From NCBI RefSeq assembly GCF_016722895.1, contig NZ_JAEQNA010000001.1:682001-746000 (forward strand): a stretch of 64,000 nucleotides of DNA, in the 5' to 3' direction. This DNA is from Ramlibacter aurantiacus. GTDB lineage: Bacteria; Pseudomonadota; Gammaproteobacteria; Burkholderiales; Burkholderiaceae_C. Both the position numbers and the translations under genes were made by a program. A model generated the notes under the pieces. That model was not told the DNA's origin, searched no databases, and saw nothing but the letters and a program-made list of their open reading frames with translations. Every line of letters starts with the position of its first letter. Within the stretch, counting starts at the first letter, position 1. Shown one piece after another: positions 26,270 through 35,876 of this stretch.

Positions 26270-27487
26270 TCAGCGCGCGGCGTGTGAACCCGCGTGCACC
26301 GCAGATCTGGAAAGAAGCACGAGCAAAAGCGAGCAAGCCACTGCCGCTGCGCCAAAGAAATACATTGGGCGGGCGGCGGCGGCGACGAAAACCTCGTTGG
26401 AACTGAATTCGCGACCGATGAGCAGCGGCGCGATGACCTGGCCCACGTTAGAGCCCTGCACGAGCAATCCCGTCACCAAGCCCACATGTGCCGGGGTGGA
26501 TGCATAGTCGGGTGCAGCGGAGAAGAAACTGGGCACGAGCATCCCACCGACCATCGAGAACACGAGGCACAGGAGGTACTTCCCGCCCAAACCAAGAGAA
26601 TTGCCGAAGATGCCCCCGAGCGCCAGCAACATGACGCTCGAGCCGACCAGCATCAAACGACCGCTAGGCCAGCCTTTCTGTAAGAGACGGGCGCCGAGCA
26701 CGTTGCCCGGAATGTTGACAGCGATGACTAGCGCGACAAGCCATGCCGATCCAAGCACGCCAATCCCGGCGGTGTGCATGGTCACCATGGGAAGCCAGGT
26801 CAAGACAGAAAACCACATGGCCGTGTAGCAGGCGAAGGTCACGGCCAACAGCCAAAGCCCAGGATGCCACAGAGAAGCGCGGAGGTGACCAAACCAGCCG
26901 AGGAACGCTTTCGGGGGCACGGTAACGCCAGGAACCCACAGGCGGATGCCAAGCATCAGCGAAGCGGCAACTACCCCCATGATGGCCCAGATGGTGCGCC
27001 AGCCGAAGGCGTTCAGCACGGGGCCTGCGGCAAGCAGCATCAACGAGCTGCCCAAGGCCATGTAGACACTCCATATGCCAATTGCGCGGTGCCTGTCCCG
27101 CTGCGCAGAGAGGCGGGTTATCAACGACGGCGCGGCCGTGCTGACCGCAACGAATCCACATCCCTCGATGACACGCGACAGAACAAAGGCCAGCGATGTG
27201 GACGAGGCCAGTCCCAATAAGTCACCGGCAAGGAGCAAGCCCAGCCCGGCGAGAACGGCGCGCCTGTGACCCATCGCGTCCACAGCCACTCCGAACATCA
27301 ATGCGCCGATGGCGCCGATCACGTTGAAGGTGGACACCACAACGCCAAGTTCGAAATAGCTGAGTTGGAACGTGCCTTGGACGAAGGGCAGCACGGACGC
27401 AAGTTTGGCCAGGTGCGCGGCCGAGACGACGCCCGCCAAGGTCAAGAGGACTGTCGATCGCCAGTCGGTGGTGCTGGTGGCTTGCAC
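26270..27487 (-). CDS. Major facilitator superfamily transporter
   Basis: A 405-residue protein with about 12 transmembrane helices and the MFS loop 2-3 signature in modified form (GVAVDAMGHRRAVL). It is first gene of the lower-GC operon and probably exports or imports a compound related to the aminophenyl product made by the two downstream enzymes; direction is not visible. The start is GTG 27487 after a GAGGG site. An ATG at 27500 is out of frame. Confidence 0.87.
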   Translation of the reverse strand: MQATSTTDWRSTVLLTLAGVVSAAHLAKLASVLPFVQGTFQLSYFELGVVVSTFNVIGAIGALMFGVAVDAMGHRRAVLAGLGLLLAGDLLGLASSTSLAFVLSRVIEGCGFVAVSTAAPSLITRLSAQRDRHRAIGIWSVYMALGSSLMLLAAGPVLNAFGWRTIWAIMGVVAASLMLGIRLWVPGVTVPPKAFLGWFGHLRASLWHPGLWLLAVTFACYTAMWFSVLTWLPMVTMHTAGIGVLGSAWLVALVIAVNIPGNVLGARLLQKGWPSGRLMLVGSSVMLLALGGIFGNSLGLGGKYLLCLVFSMVGGMLVPSFFSAAPDYASTPAHVGLVTGLLVQGSNVGQVIAPLLIGREFSSNEVFVAAAARPMYFFGAAAVACSLLLVLLSRSAVHAGSHAAR

Positions 27488-27855
27488 GGGGCGCCCTCAT
27501 TTCTTAGCTAATTAGTTCTTCTTTCTGGGTCCCGCTGATTGTTATGGCCGCTCGGACCGAGGCAGTGGCAGATCTCCCATCCCAGCTTCCCCGCTCGCGA
27601 AGCGAGTGCCGAATGGCAGTCCCAAGCAAGATGAGTTCTGTGCCAAATCGCCGTGGCGCTGCGCGCCCTCAAGCCTGCAGAGCGGGTGGTGTGGCGAAGG
27701 CTCCGCCAAATCTTCGCCACCGGCTTCTGATCTCGTCCGAAGCGCTAGTCCAAACGAGTGTGTGATACGCGCACTGCTGTTCGTTGAAGAGGTCGAAGCC
27801 GGGTGCTGGGCACGCAATAGTCAAGCTCAAGCGCGTTCCATCCGCGCCCACACCC
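27488..27855. other. Gene-free boundary region of the low-GC island
   Basis: About 370 bp between the MFS gene and the aminotransferase. Short frames occur on both strands but none has a ribosome site or a recognisable protein. The stretch 27570-27765 has several small inverted repeats (CTCGCGAAGCGAG; GGCGAAGGCTCCGCC) and looks like intergenic repeat DNA. The promoter for the MFS operon must lie in its left end. Confidence 0.55.
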
Positions 27856-29262
27856 TCAAACCCAGCCCGACGCCCTCGCCTCTTCCCAGGTCCGGTCCAG
27901 CGCCTGCCGCACTAGCCCCATCATCTCGTCGATCTGTTCACGCGTGATCACCAGCGGCGGCGCGACGATCATGCGGTCGCCCACGGCGCGCATCACCAGC
28001 CCGTGGTCGAAGCAGTGCCGGCGGCACACCATGCCGATGGCATGCGCCGGATCGAAGGCGGCGCCCGTGCGCGGCTCGCGAGAAAGCTGCACCGCCGCCA
28101 TCAGGCCGCAACTCTGCACCCCGCCCACGATGGGATGGTCCTGCAGCGTGGCCAGCTGCCGCGCGAGCCAGGGGCCGGTGTCCTCGCGCACCCGCTGCAC
28201 CAGGCCCAGCTGTTCGATGAGGTCGAGGTTGGCCAAGGCCACCGCGCACGCGACCGGGTGGCCCGAGTAGGTGTAGCCGTGCTCGAACTCGCCACCGCGC
28301 TCGATCAGCACTTGCGCCACGCGCTCGCCCACCATCACGCCGCCCAGGGGCACGTAGCCGCTGGTGATGCCCTTGGCGAAGGTCATGAGGTCGGGCCGGC
28401 TGCCGAACGTCTGGCTGCCCCACCACTGGCCGGTGCGGCCGAAACCGCAGATCACCTCGTCGCTGATCAGCAGGACGCCATGGCGCTCGCAGATGCGCTG
28501 GACCTCGGGCCAATAGGTGTCCGCAGGCACGATGACCCCACCGGCGCCCTGCACCGGCTCGGCGATGAAGGCGGCCACGGTCTCGGAACCGAGTTCCAGG
28601 ATCTTGTCCTCCAGCCAGCTGGCGGCCAGCCGCCCGAAGTCGTCGCGCGTGAGGCCGCGGGCCGCGCCTTCGCGATGGGCCCAGTCGTGCGGCTGCTCGA
28701 TGTGCACGATGCCGGGTATGGGCAGGCCGCCCTGCGCATGCATGGCCGGCATGCCGCCCAGCGAGGCCGCGGCCAGGGTGGAGCCGTGGTAGGCGTTGCG
28801 GCGCGAGATGATCACCTGGCGCTGCGGCTGGCCCATCAGGTCCCAGTAGCGCCGCACCAGGCGGATGTTGGTGTCATTGGCCTCCGAGCCCGAACTGCTG
28901 AAGAACACATGCTTGAAGCCCGGCGCGATGCCGGCCAGCCGTTCGGCCAGCATCACCGCCGGTGGCGTGGTGGTCTGGAAGAAGGCGTTGTAGAAGGGCA
29001 GCGTGCGCATCTGCCGCAGCGCGGCGTCTTCCAGAGCCGGCTGGCCGTAGCCCACGTTCACGCACCACAGGCCCGACATGGCATCGAGGATGCGATGGCC
29101 TTCGCTGTCCCAGACGTAGATGCCTTCACCCCGCGTGATGACGCGCGCTCCCTTGGCCGCCAGCGCCTGGTGGTCGGTGAAGGGATGCAGGAAATGCGCG
29201 GAGTCGGCAGCCTGCCACTCGCGGGTGCTGCGTGGGGTTCCTGGGGTCTGGTTGCTCACTTC
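27856..29262 (-). CDS. Class III PLP aminotransferase (putrescine/beta-alanine:pyruvate type)
   Basis: A 468-residue fold-type I aminotransferase. Visible blocks are SSSGSEANDTNIRLVR (phosphate cup), ISRRNAYHGST, LISDEVICGFGRTG (Asp that contacts the PLP ring) and LMTFAKGITSGYVPLGG (Schiff-base Lys). The sequence fits omega-amino acid or putrescine:pyruvate aminotransferases, and the PuuA-like gene 140 bp upstream on the same strand supports polyamine catabolism. GTG 29262, preceded by GGAGGACTGAA, is chosen over the longer ATG forms that lack a ribosome site. GC content is back to the high host level. Confidence 0.9.
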   Translation of the reverse strand, partial: EVSNQTPGTPRSTREWQAADSAHFLHPFTDHQALAAKGARVITRGEGIYVWDSEGHRILDAMSGLWCVNVGYGQPALEDAALRQMRTLPFYNAFFQTTTPPAVMLAERLAGIAPGFKHVFFSSSGSEANDTNIRLVRRYWDLMGQPQRQVIISRRNAYHGSTLAAASLGGMPAMHAQGGLPIPGIVHIEQPHDWAHREGAARGLTRDDFGRLAASWLEDKILELGSETVAAFIAEPVQGAGGVIVPADTYWPEVQRICERHGVLLISDEVICGFGRTGQWWGSQTFGSRPDLMTFAKGITSGYVPLGGVMVGERVAQVLIERGGEFEHGYTYSGHPVACAVALANLDLIEQLGLVQRVREDTGPWLARQLATLQDHPIVGGVQSCGLMAAVQLSREPRTGAAFDPAHAIGMVCRRHCFDHGLVMRAVGDRMIVAPPLVITREQIDEMMGLVRQALDRTWEEARASGWV

Positions 29263-29318
29263 AGTCCTCCACATCTCTGTGGACCCGACCTGCACGAGAG
29301 AAGTGGCCGGGTCCAGGG

Positions 29319-29391
29319 CCACCGCGGAACCGGCTTTGCCGGGCCGCTGGTGGCGCCCCCTCGGGGGAGGCGGCGAAGCCGCTTCGGGGGG
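29319..29391 (-). repeat. 3'-end palindromic repeat, copy B
   Basis: Same family as copy A, read on the minus strand. It begins 9 bp after the stop codon of the PuuA-like gene and separates it from the aminotransferase start. Confidence 0.9.
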
Positions 29392-29400
29392 CTTGTCGTC

Positions 29401-30768
29401 CTACACATGGAGCAGCAGATGCTCGCGTTCCCACGGCGAGATGACCCGCATGAATTCCTCGTGCTCGAGATCCTTGATCTCGGTGTAGACGGTCAGGAAC
29501 TCCTTGCCCAGCACGTCGGCCAGGTCCTGCTCGGCCCGCAGCAGCGTGACCGCCTCGCCCAGGCCGCGCGGCAGGGCGTAGGCGCTCTGGTAGGCATCGC
29601 CCGTGCATTCCTGGGTGGGTTCGATGCGCTGCTCGATGCCGAGCAGGCCGCAGGCCAGCGTGGCGGCCAGGGCGACATACGGATTGGCATCGGCGCCGAT
29701 CACGCGGTTCTCGATGCGGCGCGCCTGCGGCGTGGACACCGGCGAGCGGATGCCCACGGTGCGGTTGTCCACGCCCCACTGGATGTTGATGGGCGCGGCG
29801 GTGAAGCGCGCAAGCCGGCGGTAGCTGTTGACGTAGGGCGCGAACAGCGCCATGGCCGAGGGGATGTACTTCTGCAGGCCGCCGATGTACCAGAAGAACT
29901 CCCTGCTGGGCGTGCCGTCCTCGTTGCTGAACAGGTTGCGGCCGGTCTCCTTGCTGACCAGGCTCTGGTGCACGTGCATGGCGCTGCCCGGCTCACCGGC
30001 GATGGGCTTGGCCATGAAGGTGGCGTACATGTCGTGGCGCAGCGCCGCCTCGCGCACGATGCGCTTGAACAGGAACACCTCGTCGGCCAGGTCGAGCGGG
30101 GCCGAATGGAAGAAGTTGATCTCCATCTGGCCGGCGCCCACCTCGTGGATCAGCGTGTCCACGTTCAATTCCATCTTCTCGCAGTACTCGTACACGTCCT
30201 CGAACAAGGGATCGAACTCGTTGACCGCGTCGATGGAGTAGGCCTGGCGCGAAGTCTCGGCGCGGCCGCTGCGGCCGATGGGTGCGCGCAGGGGCTGGTC
30301 GGGGTCGGTGTTGCGGGCCACCAGGTAGAACTCGAGCTCGGGGGCGACGATGGGCACCAGCCCCTTCTGGTCGAACAGCTCGCACACGCGGCGCAGCACC
30401 GAGCGCGGGGCGAAGGGCACCAGCTTGCCGTGGCGGTCGTAGCAGTCGTGGATGACCTGCGCGGTGGGGTCGGTGGCCCAGGGCACGATGCACACGGTGC
30501 TGGGGTCGGCCACCAGGTGCATGTCGGCATCGTGGCGGCTGACCACGTTGAAGTACGGGCCCTCGCGCGGGTACTCGCCGGTGACGCCCATGGCCACCAC
30601 GACTTCGGGCAGGCGCATGCCGCGGTCTTCGGTGAATTTCTCGCGCGGCAGGATCTTGCCGCGGGCCACGCCGGTGAGGTCCGGCACCAGGCATTCGATT
30701 TCGGTGACGCGGTTCTGGTTGAGCCAGCTTTCCAGCTCCGCGAACTGGAACTGTCGACGGTCTTTCAT
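29401..30768 (-). CDS. puuA: Glutamine synthetase family protein, probable gamma-glutamylputrescine synthetase
   Basis: A 455-residue glutamine-synthetase-fold ligase. Conserved blocks include PELEFYLV and EVGAGQMEINF (metal-binding Glu residues), KPIAGEPGSAMHVHQS (metal His) and NRTVGIRSP with ENRVIGADANPY (substrate loop). The N-terminal region (VTEIECLVPDLTGVARGK) is that of PuuA/SpuI-type proteins that glutamylate polyamines with ATP. The downstream aminotransferase fits such a pathway. The polyamine specificity is inferred from the family and neighbour; other amines such as ethanolamine are possible. Confidence 0.88.
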   Translation of the reverse strand: MKDRRQFQFAELESWLNQNRVTEIECLVPDLTGVARGKILPREKFTEDRGMRLPEVVVAMGVTGEYPREGPYFNVVSRHDADMHLVADPSTVCIVPWATDPTAQVIHDCYDRHGKLVPFAPRSVLRRVCELFDQKGLVPIVAPELEFYLVARNTDPDQPLRAPIGRSGRAETSRQAYSIDAVNEFDPLFEDVYEYCEKMELNVDTLIHEVGAGQMEINFFHSAPLDLADEVFLFKRIVREAALRHDMYATFMAKPIAGEPGSAMHVHQSLVSKETGRNLFSNEDGTPSREFFWYIGGLQKYIPSAMALFAPYVNSYRRLARFTAAPINIQWGVDNRTVGIRSPVSTPQARRIENRVIGADANPYVALAATLACGLLGIEQRIEPTQECTGDAYQSAYALPRGLGEAVTLLRAEQDLADVLGKEFLTVYTEIKDLEHEEFMRVISPWEREHLLLHV

Positions 30769-30826
30769 AGGTCAGCCCATCGTAGCCGCGAGCACCCCCG
30801 CGCGGCTCAACTCTGCGGGAAGGTAC

Positions 30827-31270
30827 CTAGCTCGATGGAGCCATTGGCAGCTTGAAGAGCGACGTGGCCTCGAGGTCCAGCGCCTCCTGCCCATGCTGGT
30901 TGAACAGCTGCCAGCGCCAGCGCAGCACGCCCAGGCCACTGCGCGAGCGGCGCACCTCGATCACGGTGGCGACCAGCCGCAGGCTGTCGCCGGGCCGCAC
31001 CGGTGCCGGCCACTTGATGTAGGCCACGCCGGGCGAGGCGAACGATTCCGAACCGGCCAGGAAAGACTGCGCGGCCAGCCGCATGGCGATGCCGCAGGTC
31101 TGCCAGCCGCTGGCGATCAGCCCCTGGAACGGGCCATCGGCGGCGGCCTCGGGATCGGTGTGGAACCACTGCGGGTCCCAGTCGCGAGCGAAGTCCAGCA
31201 CCTGCGATTGATCGATCTGGAAAGGACCGGCTTCGAGCCGCTGCCCGGGGTGGAATTCGGCAAAGAGCAT
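30827..31270 (-). CDS. MaoC-like hotdog dehydratase in the box operon
   Basis: A 147-residue hotdog-fold protein with the R-specific hydratase signature region FARDWDPQWFHTDPEAA (catalytic Asp and His) and GLIASGWQTCGIAMRL. The start ATG at 31270 is 5 bp beyond the boxA stop (31276), so it is the last gene of the boxC-boxB-boxA transcript. It may hydrate an enoyl-CoA formed after ring cleavage; MaoC-like proteins are common companions of box genes, but the step is inferred. Confidence 0.88.
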   Translation of the reverse strand: MLFAEFHPGQRLEAGPFQIDQSQVLDFARDWDPQWFHTDPEAAADGPFQGLIASGWQTCGIAMRLAAQSFLAGSESFASPGVAYIKWPAPVRPGDSLRLVATVIEVRRSRSGLGVLRWRWQLFNQHGQEALDLEATSLFKLPMAPSS

Positions 31271-31275
31271 GTTCT

Positions 31276-32538
31276 TCAGTAGGTTTCCAGGTGCAGCCGG
31301 GCGTCGCGCCGCAGCGAGGTGCCGATGGCGTCCCAGTCGAGGCCCGCGCCCAGGGCGATGTCGCGCAAGGTCATGACCACGCCCTCTTCCATGGCCTTGA
31401 GGCCGCAGACGTAGAAGTAGGCGTTGGGATCGGCCAGCAGCGGCGCCAGGTCGGCGGCGCGTTCGCGCATCAGGTCCTGCACGTAGCGCTTGGGTTGCCC
31501 GGCGACGCGGCTGAAGGCCAGGTTCACGTCGATGAAGTCCTTGGGCAGCTTCTGCAGCGGTCCGAAGTACGGCAGTTCCTCGGGCGTGCGCGCGCCGAAG
31601 AACAGCAGCAGCTTGCCGCCCTCGAACTTGCCCGATTGCCGCAGCCGCCGGCGCCACTCGGTCATGGCCCGCATGGGCGCGCTGCCGGTGCCGGTGCAGA
31701 TCATCACGATGTGGCTGCGCGGGTGGTTGGGCATGAGGAAGCTGGCGCCGAAGGGGCCGATGACTTCCACCGTGTCGCCCACGTCGAGGTCGCACAGGTA
31801 GTTGCTGGCGACGCCGCGCACCGGCCGGCCTTCATGGTCCTCCAGCACGCGCTTGATGGTGAGCGAGACGTTGTTGTAGCCGGGGCGCTCGCCGTTGCGG
31901 GCGCTGGCGATGCTGTACTGGCGGGGGAAGTGGCCACGACCGCTGGCGGCATCGGCACCCGGCGGGACGATGCCCAGGCTCTGGCCTTCGAGCACCGGGA
32001 ACGGCGTGTGGCCGAAGTCCAGCACGATGTGGTGCGTGTCGTAGTCCTTGCCGACCTCGGTCACCCGCACGTTGCCGGTGACGGTGGCGGTGACCGACTT
32101 GACCGGCGCCTTGGGGCCGTACAGGTTGGTGAAGGCGTGCGCCGCCGACCAGGGCGGCACGGTGGCGCCGTAGGCCGCGCTGTCGAAGGTGGACTCGACT
32201 TGCGCCGGCTGCGGCATGGGCGCGACGGGCGTGGCCTCGGGGGCGACGCCGGCTTCGGCCATCTCGTCGGCACTGAGTTCGCCGGGCAGCTCGTCCCAGG
32301 TGAACTGCTCCTCGATGGTGTAGGCGCGCACCTTGGGCATGGTGCGCCAGTTGTCGATGCTGCCGGTGGGGCACGGCGGCACGCAGGCCATGCAGAGGTT
32401 GCACTTGGCGGCATCGACCACGTAGTTGCGCGAGTCGTGCGTGATCGCATCGACCGGGCAGGTCGCTTCGCAGGTGTTGCAGCGGATGCAGATCTCGGGA
32501 TCGATCAGGTGCTGCTTGATGAGGACGGCTTCGCTCAT
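31276..32538 (-). CDS. boxA: Benzoyl-CoA 2,3-epoxidase reductase component BoxA
   Basis: A 420-residue electron-transfer subunit. Two 4Fe-4S ferredoxin motifs open the protein ([12 protein letters not shown] and [12 protein letters not shown]). They are followed by a ferredoxin-NADP reductase module with FAD-binding RQYSIAS and NADP-binding [12 protein letters not shown]. It supplies electrons from NADPH to BoxB for oxygen-dependent epoxidation of benzoyl-CoA. ATG 32538 (MSEAVLIK) matches the family N-terminus; a GTG five codons upstream is less likely. It lies 49 bp after boxB. Confidence 0.96.
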   Translation of the reverse strand: MSEAVLIKQHLIDPEICIRCNTCEATCPVDAITHDSRNYVVDAAKCNLCMACVPPCPTGSIDNWRTMPKVRAYTIEEQFTWDELPGELSADEMAEAGVAPEATPVAPMPQPAQVESTFDSAAYGATVPPWSAAHAFTNLYGPKAPVKSVTATVTGNVRVTEVGKDYDTHHIVLDFGHTPFPVLEGQSLGIVPPGADAASGRGHFPRQYSIASARNGERPGYNNVSLTIKRVLEDHEGRPVRGVASNYLCDLDVGDTVEVIGPFGASFLMPNHPRSHIVMICTGTGSAPMRAMTEWRRRLRQSGKFEGGKLLLFFGARTPEELPYFGPLQKLPKDFIDVNLAFSRVAGQPKRYVQDLMRERAADLAPLLADPNAYFYVCGLKAMEEGVVMTLRDIALGAGLDWDAIGTSLRRDARLHLETY

Positions 32539-32587
32539 GGGGTGAATTGTCACGCTGTCGAAGAAGGGAGGCCCAAGCCCGCTCTCC

Positions 32588-34015
32588 TCACGCGAATCGC
32601 ACGTACTCGAAATTCACCGGCTGCCGGTTGATGCCCACCGCCGGCGGCGCGATCCAGTTGGCGAACTTGCCCGTGTCGACCACGCGCCCCATCAGGCTGG
32701 CGACGAAGGCCCGGTCTTCCGGCGTGGGCAGCCACTCGGCCTCGCGCGCCTTCCACTCGGCTTCGCTCACCACCCGGCCATCTGGCGAGACTTTCACGCC
32801 GGCCAGCGCGCCGATGTTGCGGTGGAAGGCCTTGTGCGGCACTTCCAGCCGGAACGGGATGCCGGCCTTCTCGATCACCTTGTTCCAGCGGCCCACGCCG
32901 GCCACGCTGTCGCGGATGTAGTCGTCGCGCAGCACCTCGTTGAGGGCGTTGAGCATCGGCACTTCGCGCTCGACCAGCCTGCCGTCCACCGCGTTGAGCA
33001 CCTTGTAGGTCTGGCCGCGCAGCTGGTGGTCGTCGGTGCGCTTGCCTTCCTCGAAGCGGCCCTTCAGGCCCGTGCTGTAGAAGGTGGCGGCATTGCTCGA
33101 TTCGTCGGCGCCGAACAGGTCGACGGTCACGCTGAAGTGGAAGTTCAGGTAGCGCTGGATGGTGGGCAGGTCGATCACGCCGGCCTCGCGCAGCTTCTTC
33201 GGATCGTCGGTCTTGAGCTCGTTCATCACCTGGCAGGTGCGCTGGATCACGCGGCTCACGCCCGACTCGCCCACGAACATGTGGTGCGCCTCTTCGGTCA
33301 GCATGAACTTGGTGGTGCGCGCCAGCGGATCGAAGGCCGATTCGGCCAAGGCCGACAGCTGGAACTTGCCGTCACGGTCGGTGAAGTAGGTGAACATGAA
33401 GAAGGACAGCCAGTCAGGCGTCTTCTCGTTGAAGGCCTGCAGGATGCGCGGGTTGTCCGCGTTGCCGCTGCGGCGCTCCAGCAGGGCCTCGCCCTCCTCG
33501 CGGCCGTCCTTGCCGAAGTACTTGTGCAGCAGGTAGACCATGGCCCACAGGTGGCGGCCTTCCTCCACGTTGACCTGGAACAGGTTGCGCAGGTCGTACT
33601 GGCTGGGCGCCGTCAGGCCCAGGTGGCGCTGCTGCTCCACCGACGCCGGCTCGGTGTCGCCCTGGGTCACGATGATGCGGCGCAGGTTGGCGCGGTGCTC
33701 GCCGGGCACGTCCTGCCAGGCGGCCTCGCCCAGGTGGTCGCCGAAGTGGATCTTGCGGTCGGCATCGCCAGGGTTCAGGAAAATGCCCCAGCGGTAGTCG
33801 GGCATCTTCACGTAGTCGAACTGCGCCCAGCCCTGCGGATCGACGCTGATCGCGGTGCGCAGGTACACGTCGAAGTTCTGGCTGCCCTCGGGGCCCATGT
33901 CCTGCCACCACGACAAATAGTTGGGCTGCCACTGCTCGAGCGCACGCTGCAGCGCACGGTCCTCGCTCAGGTTCACGTTGTTCGGAATCTTGTCGCTGTA
34001 GTTCATCGTGCTCAT
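32588..34015 (-). CDS. boxB: Benzoyl-CoA 2,3-epoxidase oxygenase component BoxB
   Basis: A 475-residue di-iron oxygenase that epoxidises benzoyl-CoA. Iron ligands lie in helices with [20 protein letters not shown] and [11 protein letters not shown] (ExxH type), and the N-terminus [20 protein letters not shown] is typical of BoxB. No signal or membrane segment is present. It is preceded by a GAGAG site and lies 20 bp after boxC. Together with BoxA and BoxC it forms the aerobic CoA-dependent benzoate pathway leading to 3,4-dehydroadipyl-CoA semialdehyde and formate. Confidence 0.97.
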   Translation of the reverse strand: MSTMNYSDKIPNNVNLSEDRALQRALEQWQPNYLSWWQDMGPEGSQNFDVYLRTAISVDPQGWAQFDYVKMPDYRWGIFLNPGDADRKIHFGDHLGEAAWQDVPGEHRANLRRIIVTQGDTEPASVEQQRHLGLTAPSQYDLRNLFQVNVEEGRHLWAMVYLLHKYFGKDGREEGEALLERRSGNADNPRILQAFNEKTPDWLSFFMFTYFTDRDGKFQLSALAESAFDPLARTTKFMLTEEAHHMFVGESGVSRVIQRTCQVMNELKTDDPKKLREAGVIDLPTIQRYLNFHFSVTVDLFGADESSNAATFYSTGLKGRFEEGKRTDDHQLRGQTYKVLNAVDGRLVEREVPMLNALNEVLRDDYIRDSVAGVGRWNKVIEKAGIPFRLEVPHKAFHRNIGALAGVKVSPDGRVVSEAEWKAREAEWLPTPEDRAFVASLMGRVVDTGKFANWIAPPAVGINRQPVNFEYVRFA

Positions 34016-34035
34016 GTCGCTCTCCTGATCGAGGT

Positions 34036-35709
34036 TCAGACGCGGTTGAAATCGAAAGCGGCGCGGTCGCCCTTGCCGTACACCTTGAGCGCACCCTTGT
34101 CGCCCACGGCGTTGGGTCGCTGGAAGATCCAGTTCTGCCAGGCGGTGAGCCGGCCGAAGATGCGGGTGAACATGGTCTCGCGCCCGTTGAAGCGCAGGTT
34201 GGCTTCCATTCCGGTGAGCGCATCGGGGCTCATGGCCACCCGCTCCTCGATGGCCAGGCGCACTTCGTCGGCCCAGTCGATGTCGTCGGGGTTGCTGGTG
34301 ACCAGGCCCAGGGCGAACGCGGCGTCGGCATCCAGCGGCTGGCCGGCGCGGGCGCGCACGGCCTCCAGCGCAGGGGCTTCGTCGTAGAAGCGGCGGCCCA
34401 GGCGGCTCTGCTCGGTGGCCATGGGGTACAGGCCGAAGTTCACCTCGCCCACCTCGATCACCGGCGCACGCTCCGGCTCGTCGGGCAGCGCCAGCTGCCA
34501 GCTGCGGTCGCAGGCCAGGGCCAGCTCGAGGAAGCTGCCGACGAAGCACGAGCCCGGCTCGATCAACGCGAACAGGCTGCGGCTGGAGACGTCCAGCCGG
34601 CTGAATGTGCGGCGCAACAGGCCGATCGTCTCGCGCACGAACCAGTGCTTGCCGTGTGCCATCAGCGCCGCGTCCATCTGGCGAACCTTGGCGGCGTCAC
34701 CCTCGGTCTTGATCAGCCAGGTGCCGATGGCCAGCTCGTTGGTGCGCATGGACAGAATGGCGTCTTCCAGCTCGCGCGCCAGCACCAGCGGGTACCAGTT
34801 CTCGCCCTGGGCCTCGATGGCGGCGATGTCGCCGGCCACGTCGGCCGAGGGCGTGCGCACGGTGAAGGTGGCCACGCGGCGGCTGCGGTCGATCTCCACC
34901 GTCACGTGCGAATAGCGCAGCGCGTCGGCCTCCATCGTGCGCTGCAGCGGGTTCAGCGTGATGCCCTTGGCGTCGGCCGGGCGGTCGCTGCCGGCGGCCA
35001 GTTCCAGCGCCCGCTCCTGCACGCGCGCAGCGAACTGCTGCGGCTTGACCGCTTCGTCGACCAGGCGCCAGTCCACGGCCTTCTGGCCGCGCACGCCTTC
35101 GGCGGTGGTGCAGAAGATGTCGGCCAGGTCGTGGCGCACATGGCGCTTGTCGGTCACCCGGGTCAGGCCTCCGGTGCCGGGCAGCACGCCCAGCAGCGGC
35201 ACCTCGGGCAGGCTCACCGCGCTGTTGCGGTCGTCCACCAGGATGATCTCGTCGCAGGCCAGGGCCAGCTCGTAGCCACCGCCGGCGCAGGCGCCGTTCA
35301 CGGCCGCCAGGAATTTCAGGCCGCTGTACCTGGAGGAGTCCTCCAGGCCATTGCGGGTCTCGTTGGTGAACTTGCAGAAGTTCACCTTCCAGGCATGGCT
35401 GGACAGGCCCAGCATGAAGATGTTGGCACCCGAGCAGAACACCTTGTCCTTGGCGCTGGTGACCACCACCGTGCGCACCTCGGGATGCTCGAAGCGGATG
35501 CGGTTCACCGCGTCGTTGAGTTCGATGTCCACCCCCAGGTCATAGCTGTTGAGCTTGAGCTTGTAGCCCGGGCGCAGGCCGGCGTTCTCGTCGATGTCGA
35601 TCGCCAGCCGCGCCACCGGGCCGTCGAAGCTGAGCTTCACGTGGTGGTAGGCACTGGGATGGGTCTGGTAGTCAACGGGCGCGGGCGCCGCCTGCAGGTC
35701 GTCGTTCAC
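34036..35709 (-). CDS. boxC: 2,3-Epoxybenzoyl-CoA dihydrolase BoxC
   Basis: A 557-residue crotonase-superfamily enzyme, about twice the usual length because of a second crotonase-like domain. It opens the epoxide ring with two waters and releases formate. Visible family blocks are FCSGANIFMLGLSSHAWKVNFCKFTNE and AVNGACAGGGYELALACDEI (oxyanion hole), then SLPEVPLLGVLPGTGGLTRV (catalytic Glu region). The start is GTG 35709 behind a GGAGACAAGCCC site. It is first in the operon, with TGCA-type operators 36-80 bp upstream. Confidence 0.96.
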   Translation of the reverse strand: MNDDLQAAPAPVDYQTHPSAYHHVKLSFDGPVARLAIDIDENAGLRPGYKLKLNSYDLGVDIELNDAVNRIRFEHPEVRTVVVTSAKDKVFCSGANIFMLGLSSHAWKVNFCKFTNETRNGLEDSSRYSGLKFLAAVNGACAGGGYELALACDEIILVDDRNSAVSLPEVPLLGVLPGTGGLTRVTDKRHVRHDLADIFCTTAEGVRGQKAVDWRLVDEAVKPQQFAARVQERALELAAGSDRPADAKGITLNPLQRTMEADALRYSHVTVEIDRSRRVATFTVRTPSADVAGDIAAIEAQGENWYPLVLARELEDAILSMRTNELAIGTWLIKTEGDAAKVRQMDAALMAHGKHWFVRETIGLLRRTFSRLDVSSRSLFALIEPGSCFVGSFLELALACDRSWQLALPDEPERAPVIEVGEVNFGLYPMATEQSRLGRRFYDEAPALEAVRARAGQPLDADAAFALGLVTSNPDDIDWADEVRLAIEERVAMSPDALTGMEANLRFNGRETMFTRIFGRLTAWQNWIFQRPNAVGDKGALKVYGKGDRAAFDFNRV

Positions 35710-35744
35710 GGGCTTGTCTCCGGTGGCGAAAGAGGATTCGGGGG

Positions 35745-35758
35745 TGCAATAAACTGCT
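35745..35758. promoter_or_regulatory. TGCA-N6-TGC(T) operator, site 1 (BoxR/BzdR type)
   Basis: TGCA-ATAAAC-TGCT, 36 bp upstream of the boxC start. BoxR/BzdR-family repressors of benzoyl-CoA pathways bind TGCA-containing repeats. The second half site is imperfect. No boxR gene is in the window. Confidence 0.55.
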
Positions 35759-35775
35759 CATGGCGAGCGAGCGCA

Positions 35776-35789
35776 TGCATCATACTGCA
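35776..35789. promoter_or_regulatory. TGCA-N6-TGCA operator, site 2 (BoxR/BzdR type)
   Basis: Perfect TGCA-TCATAC-TGCA, 31 bp (about three helical turns) from site 1. It is in the likely promoter of the box operon. Confidence 0.7.
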
Positions 35790-35876
35790 TCTCGATCGAC
35801 TCGCAAGCGGTTTGGAAGCCCGGCCGTCGCAAGGGGAATCCGTGCGGTTGAGCTCCGCGGCCTCCCGGTCGACTCA

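Noticed and set aside
27570-27765. Possible small gene or transposase remnant in the gap after the MFS gene
   Set aside because: No frame matches a recognised family and there is no ribosome site; only small palindromes are visible.
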